A DNA stretch of 64,000 nt from Brasilonema sp. UFV-L1 (GTDB taxonomy: Bacteria > Cyanobacteriota > Cyanobacteriia > Cyanobacteriales > Nostocaceae): NCBI RefSeq assembly GCF_012912105.1, contig NZ_QMEA01000006.1, positions 46,642 through 110,641 on the forward strand, written 5' to 3'. The notes below the pieces were generated by a model. That model was not told the DNA's origin and did no database searches. It worked only from the letters and a program-made list of their open reading frames with translations. Both the position numbers and the translations under genes were made by a program. Shown here piece by piece: positions 27,866 through 37,339 of this stretch (positions within the stretch are counted from its first letter, which is position 1; every line of letters starts with the position of its first letter).

Positions 27866-29071
27866 ATGGTAATCAGTATGGAAGAAGCTTATATTGTCTC
27901 AGCAGTACGCACGCCACTAGGTCGGTTCGGAGGTGTTCTTGCGGGTTTTTCCCCAGTGGATTTAGGTGCGATCGCCATGCGCGCTGCGTTGGAACGGGCG
28001 GGAATCTCCGGGGAAGCATTAGACCTTTACATCTTTGGAAATGTCCTCAGAGCCGGTCACGGACAGTCATTGCCCCGTCAAGCGGCATTCAAGGCTGGGA
28101 TTCCAGAAACAGTGAACGGGTATGCAGTGGACATGGTGTGTTCGTCGGGCATGATGAGTGTGATGAACGCCGCCACTGCTATCCGCGCTGGTGAAGCCGA
28201 CATCGTACTTGCTGGCGGAATGGAGTCTATGTCCCAGACCGGATTTTTCCTATCACACCGAGCGAGATGGGGTTACAAATTCCTGCTGGGTGCGCCAGAA
28301 CAACTCACGGATATTTTACTTTACGACGGTCTGACCGATCCCACTACCGCTGAAGCGATGGGAGAGCAAGCTGAACGGCTGGCAGCGGCTTACCAGGTTA
28401 CGCGGGCTGACTTGGACCAAGTCGCCTTATATTCACAACAGCGGGCAACACTCGCCTCGGAGCAAGGTTACTTCAAGAAAGAGATAGTACCAATTGAGGT
28501 CAAAGGGAAGAAAGGTTTGCAATTGGTGGAAAAAGATGAAGGCATCCGTCCGGAAACCAGCTTAGAGAGCCTTACCCGACTAAACCCTGCTTTTGCAGAG
28601 GATGGCGTGTTCACTGCGGGTAATAGCAGTCAGATATCGGACGGAGCTGCAGCTCTTGTGTTGGCAAGTTCTAGGGCGGTGGAACGTTACGGACTAATGC
28701 CCCTAGCTCGGATTGTAGGGGGAGCATGGGTAGGTGGGGAAGCTTGGCGCTTCCCTGAAGTTCCCATCTTGGCAGTGAATAAGCTTTTAGACAAGCTGAA
28801 GATGAAAATCTACGATTTTGACCTGTTCGAGAACAACGAAGCTTTCGCTTTAAGCAACGTGCTGTTCAATCGGGTGCTGGGAATTCCCTACGAGAAACTA
28901 AATATCTTTGGGGGGGCGATCGCACTAGGGCATCCCATCGGTGCTTCTGGGGCACGAATTGTAGTTACACTACTCAACGCTTTGCAGGAGCGAAATGGGC
29001 AGTTAGGGCTGGCAGCTGTCTGTCATGGCACTGGCGGCGGTACAGCGATCGCACTCTCGCGACTTAAATAA
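27866..29071 (+). CDS. phaA: Acetyl-CoA acetyltransferase (thiolase)
   Basis: 401 residues. It condenses two acetyl-CoA to acetoacetyl-CoA. Active-site C92 lies in DMVCSSGMMS; GHPIGASGAR and CHGTGGG near the end supply the second His and Cys. The true start may be the second Met (27878), giving MEEAYIVSAVRTPLG. It is followed at 35 bp by phaB in the same operon, supporting the PHB role over fatty-acid oxidation. Confidence 0.93.
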   Translation: MVISMEEAYIVSAVRTPLGRFGGVLAGFSPVDLGAIAMRAALERAGISGEALDLYIFGNVLRAGHGQSLPRQAAFKAGIPETVNGYAVDMVCSSGMMSVMNAATAIRAGEADIVLAGGMESMSQTGFFLSHRARWGYKFLLGAPEQLTDILLYDGLTDPTTAEAMGEQAERLAAAYQVTRADLDQVALYSQQRATLASEQGYFKKEIVPIEVKGKKGLQLVEKDEGIRPETSLESLTRLNPAFAEDGVFTAGNSSQISDGAAALVLASSRAVERYGLMPLARIVGGAWVGGEAWRFPEVPILAVNKLLDKLKMKIYDFDLFENNEAFALSNVLFNRVLGIPYEKLNIFGGAIALGHPIGASGARIVVTLLNALQERNGQLGLAAVCHGTGGGTAIALSRLK

Positions 29072-29106
29072 GTCAAAAGTCACATATTCAAAAGAAAAAC
29101 TTACTC

Positions 29107-29829
29107 ATGATATCTTTAGGACTGGAAGACAAAGTCATCTTGGTAACGGGCGGTAATAGAGGGATCGGAGCGGCAATAGTCAGTCTTCTAGAGGAGTTAG
29201 GAACCAAGGTTGCTTACACACACCGCAGCGATAGCAATGATCACTATGGAGCTTTGGCAATTCAAGCTGATGTCACTGACTCGATAGCAATGGAAACAGT
29301 GGCAGAAAAAGTTGAACACAAACTAGGACCAATTTACGGGATAGTCGCTAACGCTGGAATTACCCGAGACAACTTTTTTCCCAAACTTAAGGTAGATGAT
29401 TGGGATGAGGTAATAGATACAAATTTGAAGGGAGTATACAACACGCTGATGCCCGTTATCCCCAAGATGTACGAGCGTCGGGAAGGCTCGATTGTCTGTA
29501 TCAGTTCAATTTCGGGCGAGCGGGGAAACATCGGTCAGACCAACTATGCGGCATCCAAAGCAGCTGTGATTGGTCTAACAAAGTCCCTCGCTTTAGAGGC
29601 GGCTCGCTACGGTGTGCGAGCCAACGCTGTGGCACCGGGATTTATTGAGACTGATATGGTCAAGTCGGTTCCAGACAAAGTCAAAGAGCGCATTCTGTCT
29701 GAGATTCCTTTCCGTCGTTTTGGTAAGCCTGAGGAGGTTGCCTGGGCTGTGGCGTTCCTGCTCTCGCCGATAGCGAGCAGCTACGTCACTGGTGAGGTTC
29801 TCCGAGTCAACGGTGCCCATCACACTTGA
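29107..29829 (+). CDS. phaB: Acetoacetyl-CoA reductase
   Basis: 240 residues, SDR fold. NAD(P)-binding TGGNRGIG, NAGITRDNFF, SISGERGNIGQTNYAASK (catalytic S, Y and K) and PGFIETDMV match PhaB/FabG-type reductases; NAGITRD is the PhaB hallmark. It makes (R)-3-hydroxybutyryl-CoA, the PhaC substrate. It sits between phaA and an alpha/beta hydrolase, overlapping nearly end to start. Confidence 0.92.
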   Translation: MISLGLEDKVILVTGGNRGIGAAIVSLLEELGTKVAYTHRSDSNDHYGALAIQADVTDSIAMETVAEKVEHKLGPIYGIVANAGITRDNFFPKLKVDDWDEVIDTNLKGVYNTLMPVIPKMYERREGSIVCISSISGERGNIGQTNYAASKAAVIGLTKSLALEAARYGVRANAVAPGFIETDMVKSVPDKVKERILSEIPFRRFGKPEEVAWAVAFLLSPIASSYVTGEVLRVNGAHHT

Positions 29830-29852
29830 GGACAACGGCTGATGCTTTAAAC

Positions 29853-30722
29853 ATGATGGAGCAAAGTGTGAACACTGCGGTTGAAGAGCAGAGAATAAAT
29901 GTAAACGGTTTAACCACTCGCTACTTCACGGCGGGCAATTATGACCCACCATTAGTGCTGCTACATGGAGATGCTGACAGCGCTCTTGATTGGTCTTGGG
30001 TAATTCCCACGCTGGCTAATCGTCATCGGGTCTACGCATTGGACTTTCCAGGTTTTGGCGATGCTGCTAAGCCCCACCGCGAATACTCGGTGGAATTTCT
30101 AACGCAGTTCGTGGCTGATTTTCTCAACGCTCTAGGAATTGAGCGGGCGATACTGGTCGGCAACTCACTAGGTGGTCTGGTTGCGCTGCGCTTTGCACTG
30201 TCACATTCCCAGAAGGTGGCTGCTTTGGTGCTGGTAGACAGTTCGGGGCTGGGTCAGGTGGTCAACCCAATCCTGTCCCATTTGACTATGCCCTTGTACG
30301 GGGAGGCTGCAATTACCATGTGCAAAGTTCCTCCTAGCAACAAGCTGCGAGCTTGGGCACGGGCGGCGTTGCTTTTCGCTCATCCCTCACTCGTTCCGGA
30401 AGCGTGGATAGCAGAGCAGGAGCGAATGTCGCTTCTTCCCGGCTTTCTTGAAGCCACCCTATCCTCGCTGCGTGACCAGCTTAATTTATTTGGACAGCGC
30501 CAGGTGTTGCTTGACTCTTTAGGGCAGTTGCAGATGCCAACCCTTGTTGTCTGGGGTACTGAAGACTTAATTTTCCCAAAAGAACAGGCTCAAGATGCAG
30601 TCAGCCGTTTACAGAAAGGACAACTCGCCTTCATACCTGAGTGTGGTCACATACCTCATATTGAGCGTCCCGAACAGTTTACGGATGCGTTGAGCCAGTT
30701 TCTGGCGGGCGTTGATTTTTAG
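29853..30722 (+). CDS. Alpha/beta hydrolase in the PHA operon
   Basis: 289-290 residues from the ATG pair at 29853/29856; an earlier TTG would overlap phaB. The catalytic triad is Ser in VGNSLGG, Asp in VWGTEDLIF and His in PECGHIPHIERP; LLHGDADSALDWSW is the oxyanion region. It resembles MhpC-type serine hydrolases. In this operon a role in hydroxyacyl-CoA, lactone or oligomer hydrolysis is plausible but not shown. It starts 23 bp after phaB and is followed at 24 bp by the SDR gene. Confidence 0.85.
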   Translation: MMEQSVNTAVEEQRINVNGLTTRYFTAGNYDPPLVLLHGDADSALDWSWVIPTLANRHRVYALDFPGFGDAAKPHREYSVEFLTQFVADFLNALGIERAILVGNSLGGLVALRFALSHSQKVAALVLVDSSGLGQVVNPILSHLTMPLYGEAAITMCKVPPSNKLRAWARAALLFAHPSLVPEAWIAEQERMSLLPGFLEATLSSLRDQLNLFGQRQVLLDSLGQLQMPTLVVWGTEDLIFPKEQAQDAVSRLQKGQLAFIPECGHIPHIERPEQFTDALSQFLAGVDF

Positions 30723-30746
30723 TAAGAACTTTAAGGAGTAGCATCA

Positions 30747-31763
30747 ATGCAACTAAAGCCAATAAATCAGCAGGTTGTTTCGGTCGTTGGAGCTTCGAGT
30801 GGCATCGGGCGTGAGACAGCACTCCAGTTTGCACGGCGTGGGGCAAAGGTGGTTGTCTCTGCTCGCAGTGAGCCGAAGCTAAATTCCTTGGTGGACGAGA
30901 TTCAAGCGTCTGGCGGTGAAGCAACTGCTATCGTTGCCGATGTAGAGGTCTTTGATCAGGTCAAGGCGATCGCTGACCGTACCGTCGAAGTATACGGGCG
31001 ACTCGATACGTGGGTGCATTGCCCGGCGATCGCCGTCTTTGCCACGTTCGACAACACCACACCAGAAGAGTTTCAGCGCGTCGTTAATGTTAACTTAATG
31101 GGGCAGGTCTACGGTGCGATGGCGGCACTACCTTATCTCAAGCGTGAGGGGCGGGGGGCACTGATCCACATATCTTCAATCGAGGGCAGGCGAAGTTTCC
31201 CATATCAGAGTGCGTATTCCGCAGCAAAGCACGGCATAGAAGGCTTTGTGGAATCCCTGCGTGTCGAGCTGCTACATGAGAAAGTACCCATCAGCGTGAC
31301 AAGTGTGAAGCCAGCGGTCATCAACACACCCTTTTGGAACAATGCTCGCACCAAGTTAGGCGTGAAGCCAGCAGGGATACCGCCCTATTATGACCCTAAG
31401 CTAGTAGCTGACGCAATTCTCTACGTTGCTGAACATCCAACTCGTGACTTCTTTGTTGGGGATGCGGCTAGAGCGCTAGATGCACTTCAGCGGCTCTCGC
31501 CCGAACTGGTAGATTCCTTGTTACTACTCATCGGCTTCCGGCTGCAGCGCACCACTGAGCCAAAGTCTGAAGATGCACAAAACAATTTTTACGAGCCAGT
31601 CCCCACTGATACCAGAGTTGAGGGAGACTTTAGCAACATGGTGGTACCAAGCATTTCTGACTGGCTGGATAAGAATCCGCAGATCAAATGGGGTGCAGTT
31701 GCTAGTACGGCAGCGTTAGCATTGTTGGCGGTACAAGCATTTCAGAACGGAAGGCAACTGTAG
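30747..31763 (+). CDS. SDR-family oxidoreductase with C-terminal extension
   Basis: 338 residues, longer than classical SDRs (about 250). The N-terminal Rossmann part has VGASSGIGRETALQFA and the active site SSIEGRRSFPYQSAYSAAK. The C-terminal 90 residues end in a hydrophobic helix (GAVASTAALALLAVQAF) that could anchor it to membrane or granule. AAGGAG precedes the ATG. Last gene of the phaA-phaB unit. Substrate unknown. Confidence 0.88.
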   Translation: MQLKPINQQVVSVVGASSGIGRETALQFARRGAKVVVSARSEPKLNSLVDEIQASGGEATAIVADVEVFDQVKAIADRTVEVYGRLDTWVHCPAIAVFATFDNTTPEEFQRVVNVNLMGQVYGAMAALPYLKREGRGALIHISSIEGRRSFPYQSAYSAAKHGIEGFVESLRVELLHEKVPISVTSVKPAVINTPFWNNARTKLGVKPAGIPPYYDPKLVADAILYVAEHPTRDFFVGDAARALDALQRLSPELVDSLLLLIGFRLQRTTEPKSEDAQNNFYEPVPTDTRVEGDFSNMVVPSISDWLDKNPQIKWGAVASTAALALLAVQAFQNGRQL

Positions 31764-31768
31764 CATTA

Positions 31769-31919
31769 ATTGCTTTATTGTCAAAGCGTTTGGACAAACC
31801 TGTGCAGGTCAATTTCTGGCAAAGGTGTGGAATTGGTGATTACACTGGGTATGGGTTTTGGTTCTGCTTTGTTTGTAGATGGTAAAAATTTTTTTCTTCA
31901 ACAAGTGCAACCCAACTGA
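31769..31919 (+). pseudogene. Polyphosphate glucokinase remnant
   Basis: Two reading frames join to a decayed ROK/PPGK fragment: LSKRLDKPVQVN (31778-31813) then, after a frameshift with about ten codons missing, GKGVELVITLGMGFGSALF and VDGK (31818-31886). These match the region around the ATP/glucose site of polyphosphate glucokinases. No start, and the 3' half is absent; it stops at 31919 within a direct repeat. Confidence 0.65.
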
Positions 31920-31925
31920 TAAAAC
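31883..31925. repeat. Direct repeat, left copy
   Basis: TAAAAATTTTTTTCTTCAAC and AAGTGCAACCCAACTGATAA, continuing to 31925. The right copy at 39377-39423 differs by three substitutions and a four-base indel. The two bracket a 7.4-kb block. Confidence 0.6.
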
Positions 31926-33109
31926 TATGCATAAAAACTGGGTTTTGGTAACTCATCATTCAATGCCCAGTTTCCCAAATCTCGCACTTTGTAATCTACT
32001 GGATCATGCAGAGTGAAAGTGCGGAGATTACGCCAGTATCGGTCAAAGCCATATCGAGTACTGGTGGCGCGTGCGCCCATCACTTCAAAAATGCGGTTAG
32101 TGATGTCTAAACCAACTCTGGTGGCGGCAACTTTGGCAGTGGCGATCGCCACTGCTGATTCTCCTCGTTGTTCTGCCGTTAGCGCCCATTGCTGTTCCCA
32201 AGCCGCTTGTAGTAATTCCCCCGCTTGCTCAGTCAAACAAGTCGCTGCTTGCAGGTCAACCCACATATTACCATAGTGCTGGAGAATATAGGGGTCTTGG
32301 CTTGCACTTTCTACGCTTGATGTCAGCCAAGGTCTTGTGATAGTTCTAGTATATTTTTTAGCTGCTTCAAATGCGCCCTGTGCAATTCCCAAATAGATAT
32401 TGGCAAGGTTCAATTGAGTTAGGCAAGAGCGAATAGTGCTGAAAGGTTGACTTGGTTTATTTCTACTACCCAAAATTTCATCAGAGTAAACTAGCACATC
32501 GTCAAAAGTAATACTACCACTATCGGTTTGACGTTGACCTATATTATCCCAGTCATCATGAATAGTAACGCCTTCCCGTTGTGTAGGAATTGCCAGGATA
32601 GTTAATTCACCAGTTTCAGTATGAGTAGCAGTAATAGGTAATACATCGGAGTCTTGAGATCCAGAGCAGAAGCTTTTGATACCATTGAGACGGAAATGAT
32701 TGTCCTGTGATCTTAGCGTTGTTCTGTGATCCAGGGGGTTGAGAGCATTGCACCAAAACCAATTGTTGCGGATAGTTTCGGAGTAATACCACTCTTTCTG
32801 CTTGGCTGAACCAAAGATATGAGGAACAACCACACCTAAATGATGGTAGGAGAAAATATGAGCAATTGAGCTATCAACTTTGGCAAACTCGCGAGTTATT
32901 TTGAGTGTGGTGATCCAAGTTTGCCCGAGACCACCGTACTGTGTGGGTACAATCAGTTTGAGCAAGTTGCTTTCACGCAGGCGATCGCGTTCCTGTTTTG
33001 GTGTTCCTCCTTTAGCATCCCGTGCGACTGCTGTCTGAGCAAATTCCTCTGCTAAAGACTTAGCAACAGCAATGTAATCTTCTGATTTTTTGGTTTCGAT
33101 GACTTGCAT
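31925..33109 (-). CDS. Acyl-CoA dehydrogenase-like flavoprotein, DszC/SfnC type
   Basis: About 394 residues from the ATG at 33109; GGGAG lies 12 bases before it, a TTG 9 bases upstream is too close. The fold is that of acyl-CoA dehydrogenases, but it has the DszC/SfnC features: LIVPTQYGGLGQTW, FSYHHLGVVVPH, FWCNALNPLD and GIKSFCSGSQDSD, and lacks a clear catalytic Glu. Such FMNH2-dependent monooxygenases oxidise thioethers or sulfones. It is followed downstream by no gene of its strand but lies near a broken sulfonate monooxygenase gene, consistent with organosulfur use. Confidence 0.8.
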   Translation of the reverse strand: MQVIETKKSEDYIAVAKSLAEEFAQTAVARDAKGGTPKQERDRLRESNLLKLIVPTQYGGLGQTWITTLKITREFAKVDSSIAHIFSYHHLGVVVPHIFGSAKQKEWYYSETIRNNWFWCNALNPLDHRTTLRSQDNHFRLNGIKSFCSGSQDSDVLPITATHTETGELTILAIPTQREGVTIHDDWDNIGQRQTDSGSITFDDVLVYSDEILGSRNKPSQPFSTIRSCLTQLNLANIYLGIAQGAFEAAKKYTRTITRPWLTSSVESASQDPYILQHYGNMWVDLQAATCLTEQAGELLQAAWEQQWALTAEQRGESAVAIATAKVAATRVGLDITNRIFEVMGARATSTRYGFDRYWRNLRTFTLHDPVDYKVRDLGNWALNDELPKPSFYA

Positions 33110-33127
33110 TCGTTGCAATTTCTCCCA

Positions 33128-33961
33128 CTAAAAAATAGGCGACAATTCCTGTAACCAATTAGGATGTAGTAGAGTAAGGCCTCCCCAAACAAGCAGACTA
33201 GTCCCTACTACTGGAACTAGCACACGACTCCAGCTTGATGTTTTCTCTGCTACCATCACGCCAGTTAGTAATAACATCAAGGTAAGATGCCCTACTCCCA
33301 CAGCAAACATGACTAGCATCAACGCCCAGCAACAGCCCAAGCAGTAAACACCATGCCTAATTCCCAAATTCCAGGCAGCTTTTAACCCTCTTTGGTAGTG
33401 GTGAGTCAGAAAACTCAAAGGATGGCGACACGACTTTAAACAATGTTCCTTCAGTCCGCTAAACTGGAACGCACCAGCCATTAGCATAGTTGTACCAGAA
33501 ATCAGCCAAGTACGTTGACGAAGCCACGGTAAGGAATTAACTAAATGGTGCAATCCCCAGTCACCCAAAAAATTGACGAGAGCAAAGCCAGTCCAGACTG
33601 TAGCATAAGCACAGATGAATACGACCAAAAGAAGATAACTTTTCTCTTGACTTTGTTGCCGACTCACTTTCGAGAACAGCCGAATCAATGGTAGGCTGGA
33701 GGGCAACATCATCGCCACTGTCATCACCTGCCAAGTTAGCAGAAAAATAAACAGTTTTAGGAGTAGAGGTTGAGATTTTTCCTCCATCAAACCATCATGA
33801 TGCAACCAGTGGTCTTGATTAGTAACTACTAAAAGCAGCATTAACACCCAAGCTAAAAATACCACCCCCCAAACCAGCACCATATCATCAGCTAGAAAGT
33901 TATACAGCCTGCTTAAGAGTGGATGTACAGATGTCGTTTGGCGCGGTGAATTATTGATCAC
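33128..33961 (-). CDS. DUF2182 membrane protein (predicted metal-binding)
   Basis: 277 residues with about six to seven membrane helices. It has the family motifs TWQVMTVAMMLPSSLPLIRL, GAFQFSGLKEHCLKSCRHP with the Cys pair, and GVYCLGCCWALMLVMFAVG. DUF2182 proteins are predicted metal-binding membrane proteins, commonly encoded beside DUF1326. It starts 3 bp after the DUF1326 gene's stop and precedes the DszC-like gene in the same direction. Confidence 0.88.
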   Translation of the reverse strand: MINNSPRQTTSVHPLLSRLYNFLADDMVLVWGVVFLAWVLMLLLVVTNQDHWLHHDGLMEEKSQPLLLKLFIFLLTWQVMTVAMMLPSSLPLIRLFSKVSRQQSQEKSYLLLVVFICAYATVWTGFALVNFLGDWGLHHLVNSLPWLRQRTWLISGTTMLMAGAFQFSGLKEHCLKSCRHPLSFLTHHYQRGLKAAWNLGIRHGVYCLGCCWALMLVMFAVGVGHLTLMLLLTGVMVAEKTSSWSRVLVPVVGTSLLVWGGLTLLHPNWLQELSPIF

Positions 33962-33964
33962 TGT

Positions 33965-34582
33965 TTAAGCCTCAAAGCGAAACTCACCCTGAATAGCATT
34001 GCGTCCGTTGTATTCCCAAGTCAGATTGAACTCTGGTAAATTCACCTTGTGATAGGAAGCTTTGCCAACGTAAGCAGGAGAACCCGGAATTGTGCTGAAG
34101 ATGCTATCAACTAGCTTAGTAGGTTTGCCGTCAGCACTGCGGTAGGGTGCCATTTCTGCACTCAGTACATCTGTAATGCGAATCGTCCCTTGGGCTTCTT
34201 TGATTTGATACTCAATTGGTGCAACTCGCACATCCAGATTCTCACTCACTAATTTTGCTAAATCGGCGATCGCCCCTCCAAGTTCACCTGTAAAAACTTT
34301 GATTAATGCCTGCTGTTGTTCAGATGTTCCTTTTGCATCAATATAAATAACTGCTCGCCAATTTCCCGCTAAGACATTTCCAGGAATATAGACAATTTTC
34401 ACAAGCGTTAATCCAGAAACATCTAAACCCTGAATTTCTCCCTGTTCAACGTGATAAGCTATAAAACTATCACAACTTCCCCCATCAGGATCTTCTCCAA
34501 TCCAGCAAGGGCAAGGCGTATTACAGGAACATGCTTCCAGGATTTGTCCTTCTAACTCATATGTTTTGGTAGCTGTTGTCAT
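33965..34582 (-). CDS. DUF1326 domain protein
   Basis: 205 residues. The N-terminal Cys cluster EACSCNTPCPCWIGEDPDGG is the DUF1326 signature, probably a metal or thiol-binding site. No signal peptide. First gene of a DUF1326-DUF2182 pair that may form a metal- or redox-linked unit. A 13-bp direct repeat lies just upstream (34609-34645). Confidence 0.9.
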   Translation of the reverse strand: MTTATKTYELEGQILEACSCNTPCPCWIGEDPDGGSCDSFIAYHVEQGEIQGLDVSGLTLVKIVYIPGNVLAGNWRAVIYIDAKGTSEQQQALIKVFTGELGGAIADLAKLVSENLDVRVAPIEYQIKEAQGTIRITDVLSAEMAPYRSADGKPTKLVDSIFSTIPGSPAYVGKASYHKVNLPEFNLTWEYNGRNAIQGEFRFEA

Positions 34583-34608
34583 TTTTATTTTTCCTGTTAA
34601 TCTTCAAT

Positions 34609-34645
34609 CTAAGATAACTGTGAACTACCTACCTAAGATAACTGT
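34609..34645. promoter_or_regulatory. 13-bp direct repeat upstream of DUF1326 gene
   Basis: CTAAGATAACTGT at 34609-34621 and again at 34633-34645, 24 bp apart start to start, 27-63 bp before the gene start. It could be a regulator site. Confidence 0.4.
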
Positions 34646-35205
34646 CACTGACGTTGGGAATCCAATATGCAAACTTAATATTCACCATGATTGCACCTCT
34701 TTTTGTGCTGTGTGAAACCTACTAATTAGTTGTTACTGCTGCTGTGAATCACCAGAGTAAAGTTTGGACATAATGTCAGAGTTTGTAGATATAACTCAAT
34801 TTGACGCAGGAAATCCTACGTTCATGTTGAAAAATTAAATTTCCCTAAATTTTGTGTCAAATTGAAAATTTTTAAGTCCTTACTGATAATTTCAATAAAT
34901 ATACTGCAAAACTACCAAGTTACCGCTGTTTTTTTGTATTAAACCACAGCTTATCCTTAAAGGCAAGTTTTTGGTGACATTTGTGAGAATACACACGTCA
35001 TGATCAAAAATCATAACGTGTAAGTTTTTCTAACTTATCATCCTGCTGGAAAACCCCCTGTGCGTAGAATTCGTCATCCAACAGTCAAAAAAAGTACTAT
35101 TAAGCCCAAAAAAGAATTGTCACGTGTCAGCTTAATATTTAAGAATTATGCATCGTACATAAGTACTACACACAATTTGGGTATTTTACTTGAAGTGATT
35201 GCCGG

Positions 35206-35258
35206 AGGCGCAGCTACGCTTAACGCATGATTCATATTTTGATTCAGCAACGCCCATA
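35206..35258. repeat. Truncated MITE end
   Basis: GATTCATATTTTGATTCAGC and CAACGCCC match the right end of the 15746 element; the left end is missing. CAGCTACGCTTAACGC just inside resembles the repeat that broke ssuD. Confidence 0.5.
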
Positions 35259-35383
35259 TTATGGTTAATTTGTACAGTACGTAAATTCCAATAAATATTG
35301 AGTTTATATTTATTACAATGTTTCTAACAAAATATCTAAAATTTTTTATGACTTTTAAATGAATCTCTGCAACCTATGAAAAT

Positions 35384-35929
35384 TCAAATTTTTTGTAGAT
35401 ACTCAGGTGGCACACTATCTATTAACCAAACACCGTTATCGGAACAGTAGAATTTATAACCGGCTTGATACATAGCCGCAGTATCTACGAGCAAAACTAC
35501 TGGTTTTCCATGTCTTGCACCTACAATTTGTGCTGTAGCAATATCTTTTGATAAATGGACATGATGTCGCAACATTTTGCAGAGTCCTGTTTGCATTATT
35601 GACTCTACAGATTTGTGTCCCGTACCGTGATAAAGCACGTCTGGAGGAACAACAGGTTCTAATTGTAAATCAACTTCTGTTGAGTGACCTTGGTTAGCAC
35701 GAATCAGAGTGCCTGTGGAGTTAAAAGAAAAGCGTTTTTTCTCGTTGAGTTCAACCACCACCTGTAATTCCTGACGGGTGAGTGGAAATTTGTTTTTAGC
35801 GCAAGCGGTAAGCAGTTCATCAACACTAACCCAACCACCAGGGGCAAGTTTAATTCCAATTGCATCCGGTGTATGTCGCAAATATTTGCTAAGATATTTG
35901 CTGATTTTGACGAGGCGAGAATCACTCAT
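35384..35929 (-). CDS. kptA: RNA 2'-phosphotransferase (KptA/Tpt1 family)
   Basis: 181 residues. It transfers an internal 2'-phosphate from RNA to NAD+. The family landmarks are ISKYLSKYLRHTPDAIG at the N-terminus, the catalytic R-A-N-Q-G-H-S, LYHGTGHKSVESI with the ART-type H, and RHHVHLSKD. Its bacterial substrate is unclear since bacteria lack fungal-type tRNA splicing; RNA repair or ADP-ribosylation are alternatives. It is monocistronic. Confidence 0.9.
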   Translation of the reverse strand: MSDSRLVKISKYLSKYLRHTPDAIGIKLAPGGWVSVDELLTACAKNKFPLTRQELQVVVELNEKKRFSFNSTGTLIRANQGHSTEVDLQLEPVVPPDVLYHGTGHKSVESIMQTGLCKMLRHHVHLSKDIATAQIVGARHGKPVVLLVDTAAMYQAGYKFYCSDNGVWLIDSVPPEYLQKI

Positions 35930-36112
35930 ATGATTGCAGTAGCGTTATTTATAATACATATATATATTAATTGTAATACATGATAATTTTTAGTAAATCG
36001 ACAGAATTTGTCTGACTATCAGACCTGATGCCACTCTAATCATCACAATTAGTGTTATTCTACCACCAGGAACTAGTTGGTGATCTATAACAATCCTATT
36101 AGGAGTCTATTT

Positions 36113-37000
36113 GTGAGCAAATCAATTTCTAAGTTAGTTGATGAACTACCAACCAACAATTTGACTGTTCAGGCATTGCGTGCGCTCGATTTTATTGCTC
36201 CTGGTGAATGGCAAAATGTAGTTGGCTTTGTCAACACCATTAAAACTGTAACTGGCGAAACCGACGAAAGGCTGATTCAACAAATTGGCGAACGAGCAGT
36301 TTATCTCTACAACGATCGCTCTCAAGGATACCAACGAGCAATGTGGCTTTATCAGACCGTTGAACATACAGATAAAGCACTTGGTGCAGCCGCATTCGCA
36401 AACAAAGTGGGTGAGAAAATTCCCCTTTTAGGTTTTTTAAACCGACTCACTCCCAAGGCTGATAAAGCACAAACCATAGATTTGTGCTTAAAATTAGTTG
36501 TTGAATTAGTCGCTTTCTGCCAAATTAACGGTATTCCCGGAAACAGTATTGGGGATTTTGTCAGGTCTTTGGGTGAATACAGCGGTGAATCTTTCATCCG
36601 CATGGCTGCATTAGTTTGCTTTGATGGTTTAATACCCCTAGGTCCAGACTTTATTAACAAGGCACTATCTAGAATTAATCAGACAAGTCCTCAGGAGTTA
36701 GAGCAAAACTCGACTTTTCAAAATATCAGAACAGAAATTCCAGGTAACAATTCCACTAGCAAACTGAACTTTATCGGCGAAAGCTTCAATTCAGTCAGTG
36801 GTTGGATGAGTGGTCTCATTACTTCAAAAAATTTAACACCACAAAAAGTAGCTAACAACTTACAAGGTTTTGTCGATTTTGCTGATGATAAGCTAGACTT
36901 TCTCGCTGCGTTGCTGGATATATCCACGAATTACTACGAACATACAGGTACACAAACTTTAGCACGTCGATTGATAGAGCGAGCGGCGGCTGAAATTTAA
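36113..37000 (+). CDS. Conserved hypothetical helical protein
   Basis: 295 residues from GTG at 36113, preceded by AGGAG at 7 bases; an upstream ATG would add 12 residues. The protein is all helical and soluble, with repeated hydrophobic segments (ALRALDFIAPGEWQNVVGFV, SFIRMAALVCFDGLIPLG, VDFADDKLDFLAALLDIS). No domain recognised. I see no signal peptide or catalytic pattern. Similar proteins appear to be restricted to cyanobacteria, to my recollection. Confidence 0.65.
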   Translation: MSKSISKLVDELPTNNLTVQALRALDFIAPGEWQNVVGFVNTIKTVTGETDERLIQQIGERAVYLYNDRSQGYQRAMWLYQTVEHTDKALGAAAFANKVGEKIPLLGFLNRLTPKADKAQTIDLCLKLVVELVAFCQINGIPGNSIGDFVRSLGEYSGESFIRMAALVCFDGLIPLGPDFINKALSRINQTSPQELEQNSTFQNIRTEIPGNNSTSKLNFIGESFNSVSGWMSGLITSKNLTPQKVANNLQGFVDFADDKLDFLAALLDISTNYYEHTGTQTLARRLIERAAAEI

Positions 37001-37180
37001 CGCAAGCAAATTCGGGTCTTTTTGTTGCTAATAATGTTAATCAACTATGAATGAAGCATCTTTCTTTTGAGAACCTGGCGATTGCTGCCCAGGAAAATCT
37101 TGATTGGCAATAATTTCGCCAAATGGACTCAAGACATGTTGCTGTTCAACTGTGGAACCATTCTCCAGTGGAAGATGAGG

Positions 37181-37339
37181 CTGCAATCAATTTGAGTAAA
37201 GCTGTCAGTTAGACAGTGATAGCCTGTGGACTGGATAACGCCGACGTTACCAGGATGAAGCAAGGAAGTAAACGAAACTTAATCCCGATTGAATAGCTTT
37301 GATAGTTGTTGATGAGGTTTGAGTAGGATTTATGTAACA
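37181..37339. mobile_element. Insertion in ssuD, 159 bp
   Basis: It separates codons for AELLF and PHLPLEN. GATGAGG occurs just outside (37174-37180) and inside (37311-37317), a possible target duplication. Ends are not clearly inverted. No ORF. Confidence 0.45.

Larger units (their letters stand above)
34583..35383. other. Spacer, 800 bp, with repeats and a hairpin
   Basis: No gene. CTAAGATAACTGT is repeated at 34609-34621 and 34633-34645. An inverted repeat ACACGTCATGAT / ATCATAACGTGT (34993-35021) forms a hairpin. The right end of a MITE-like element is at 35206-35258. Confidence 0.5.
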
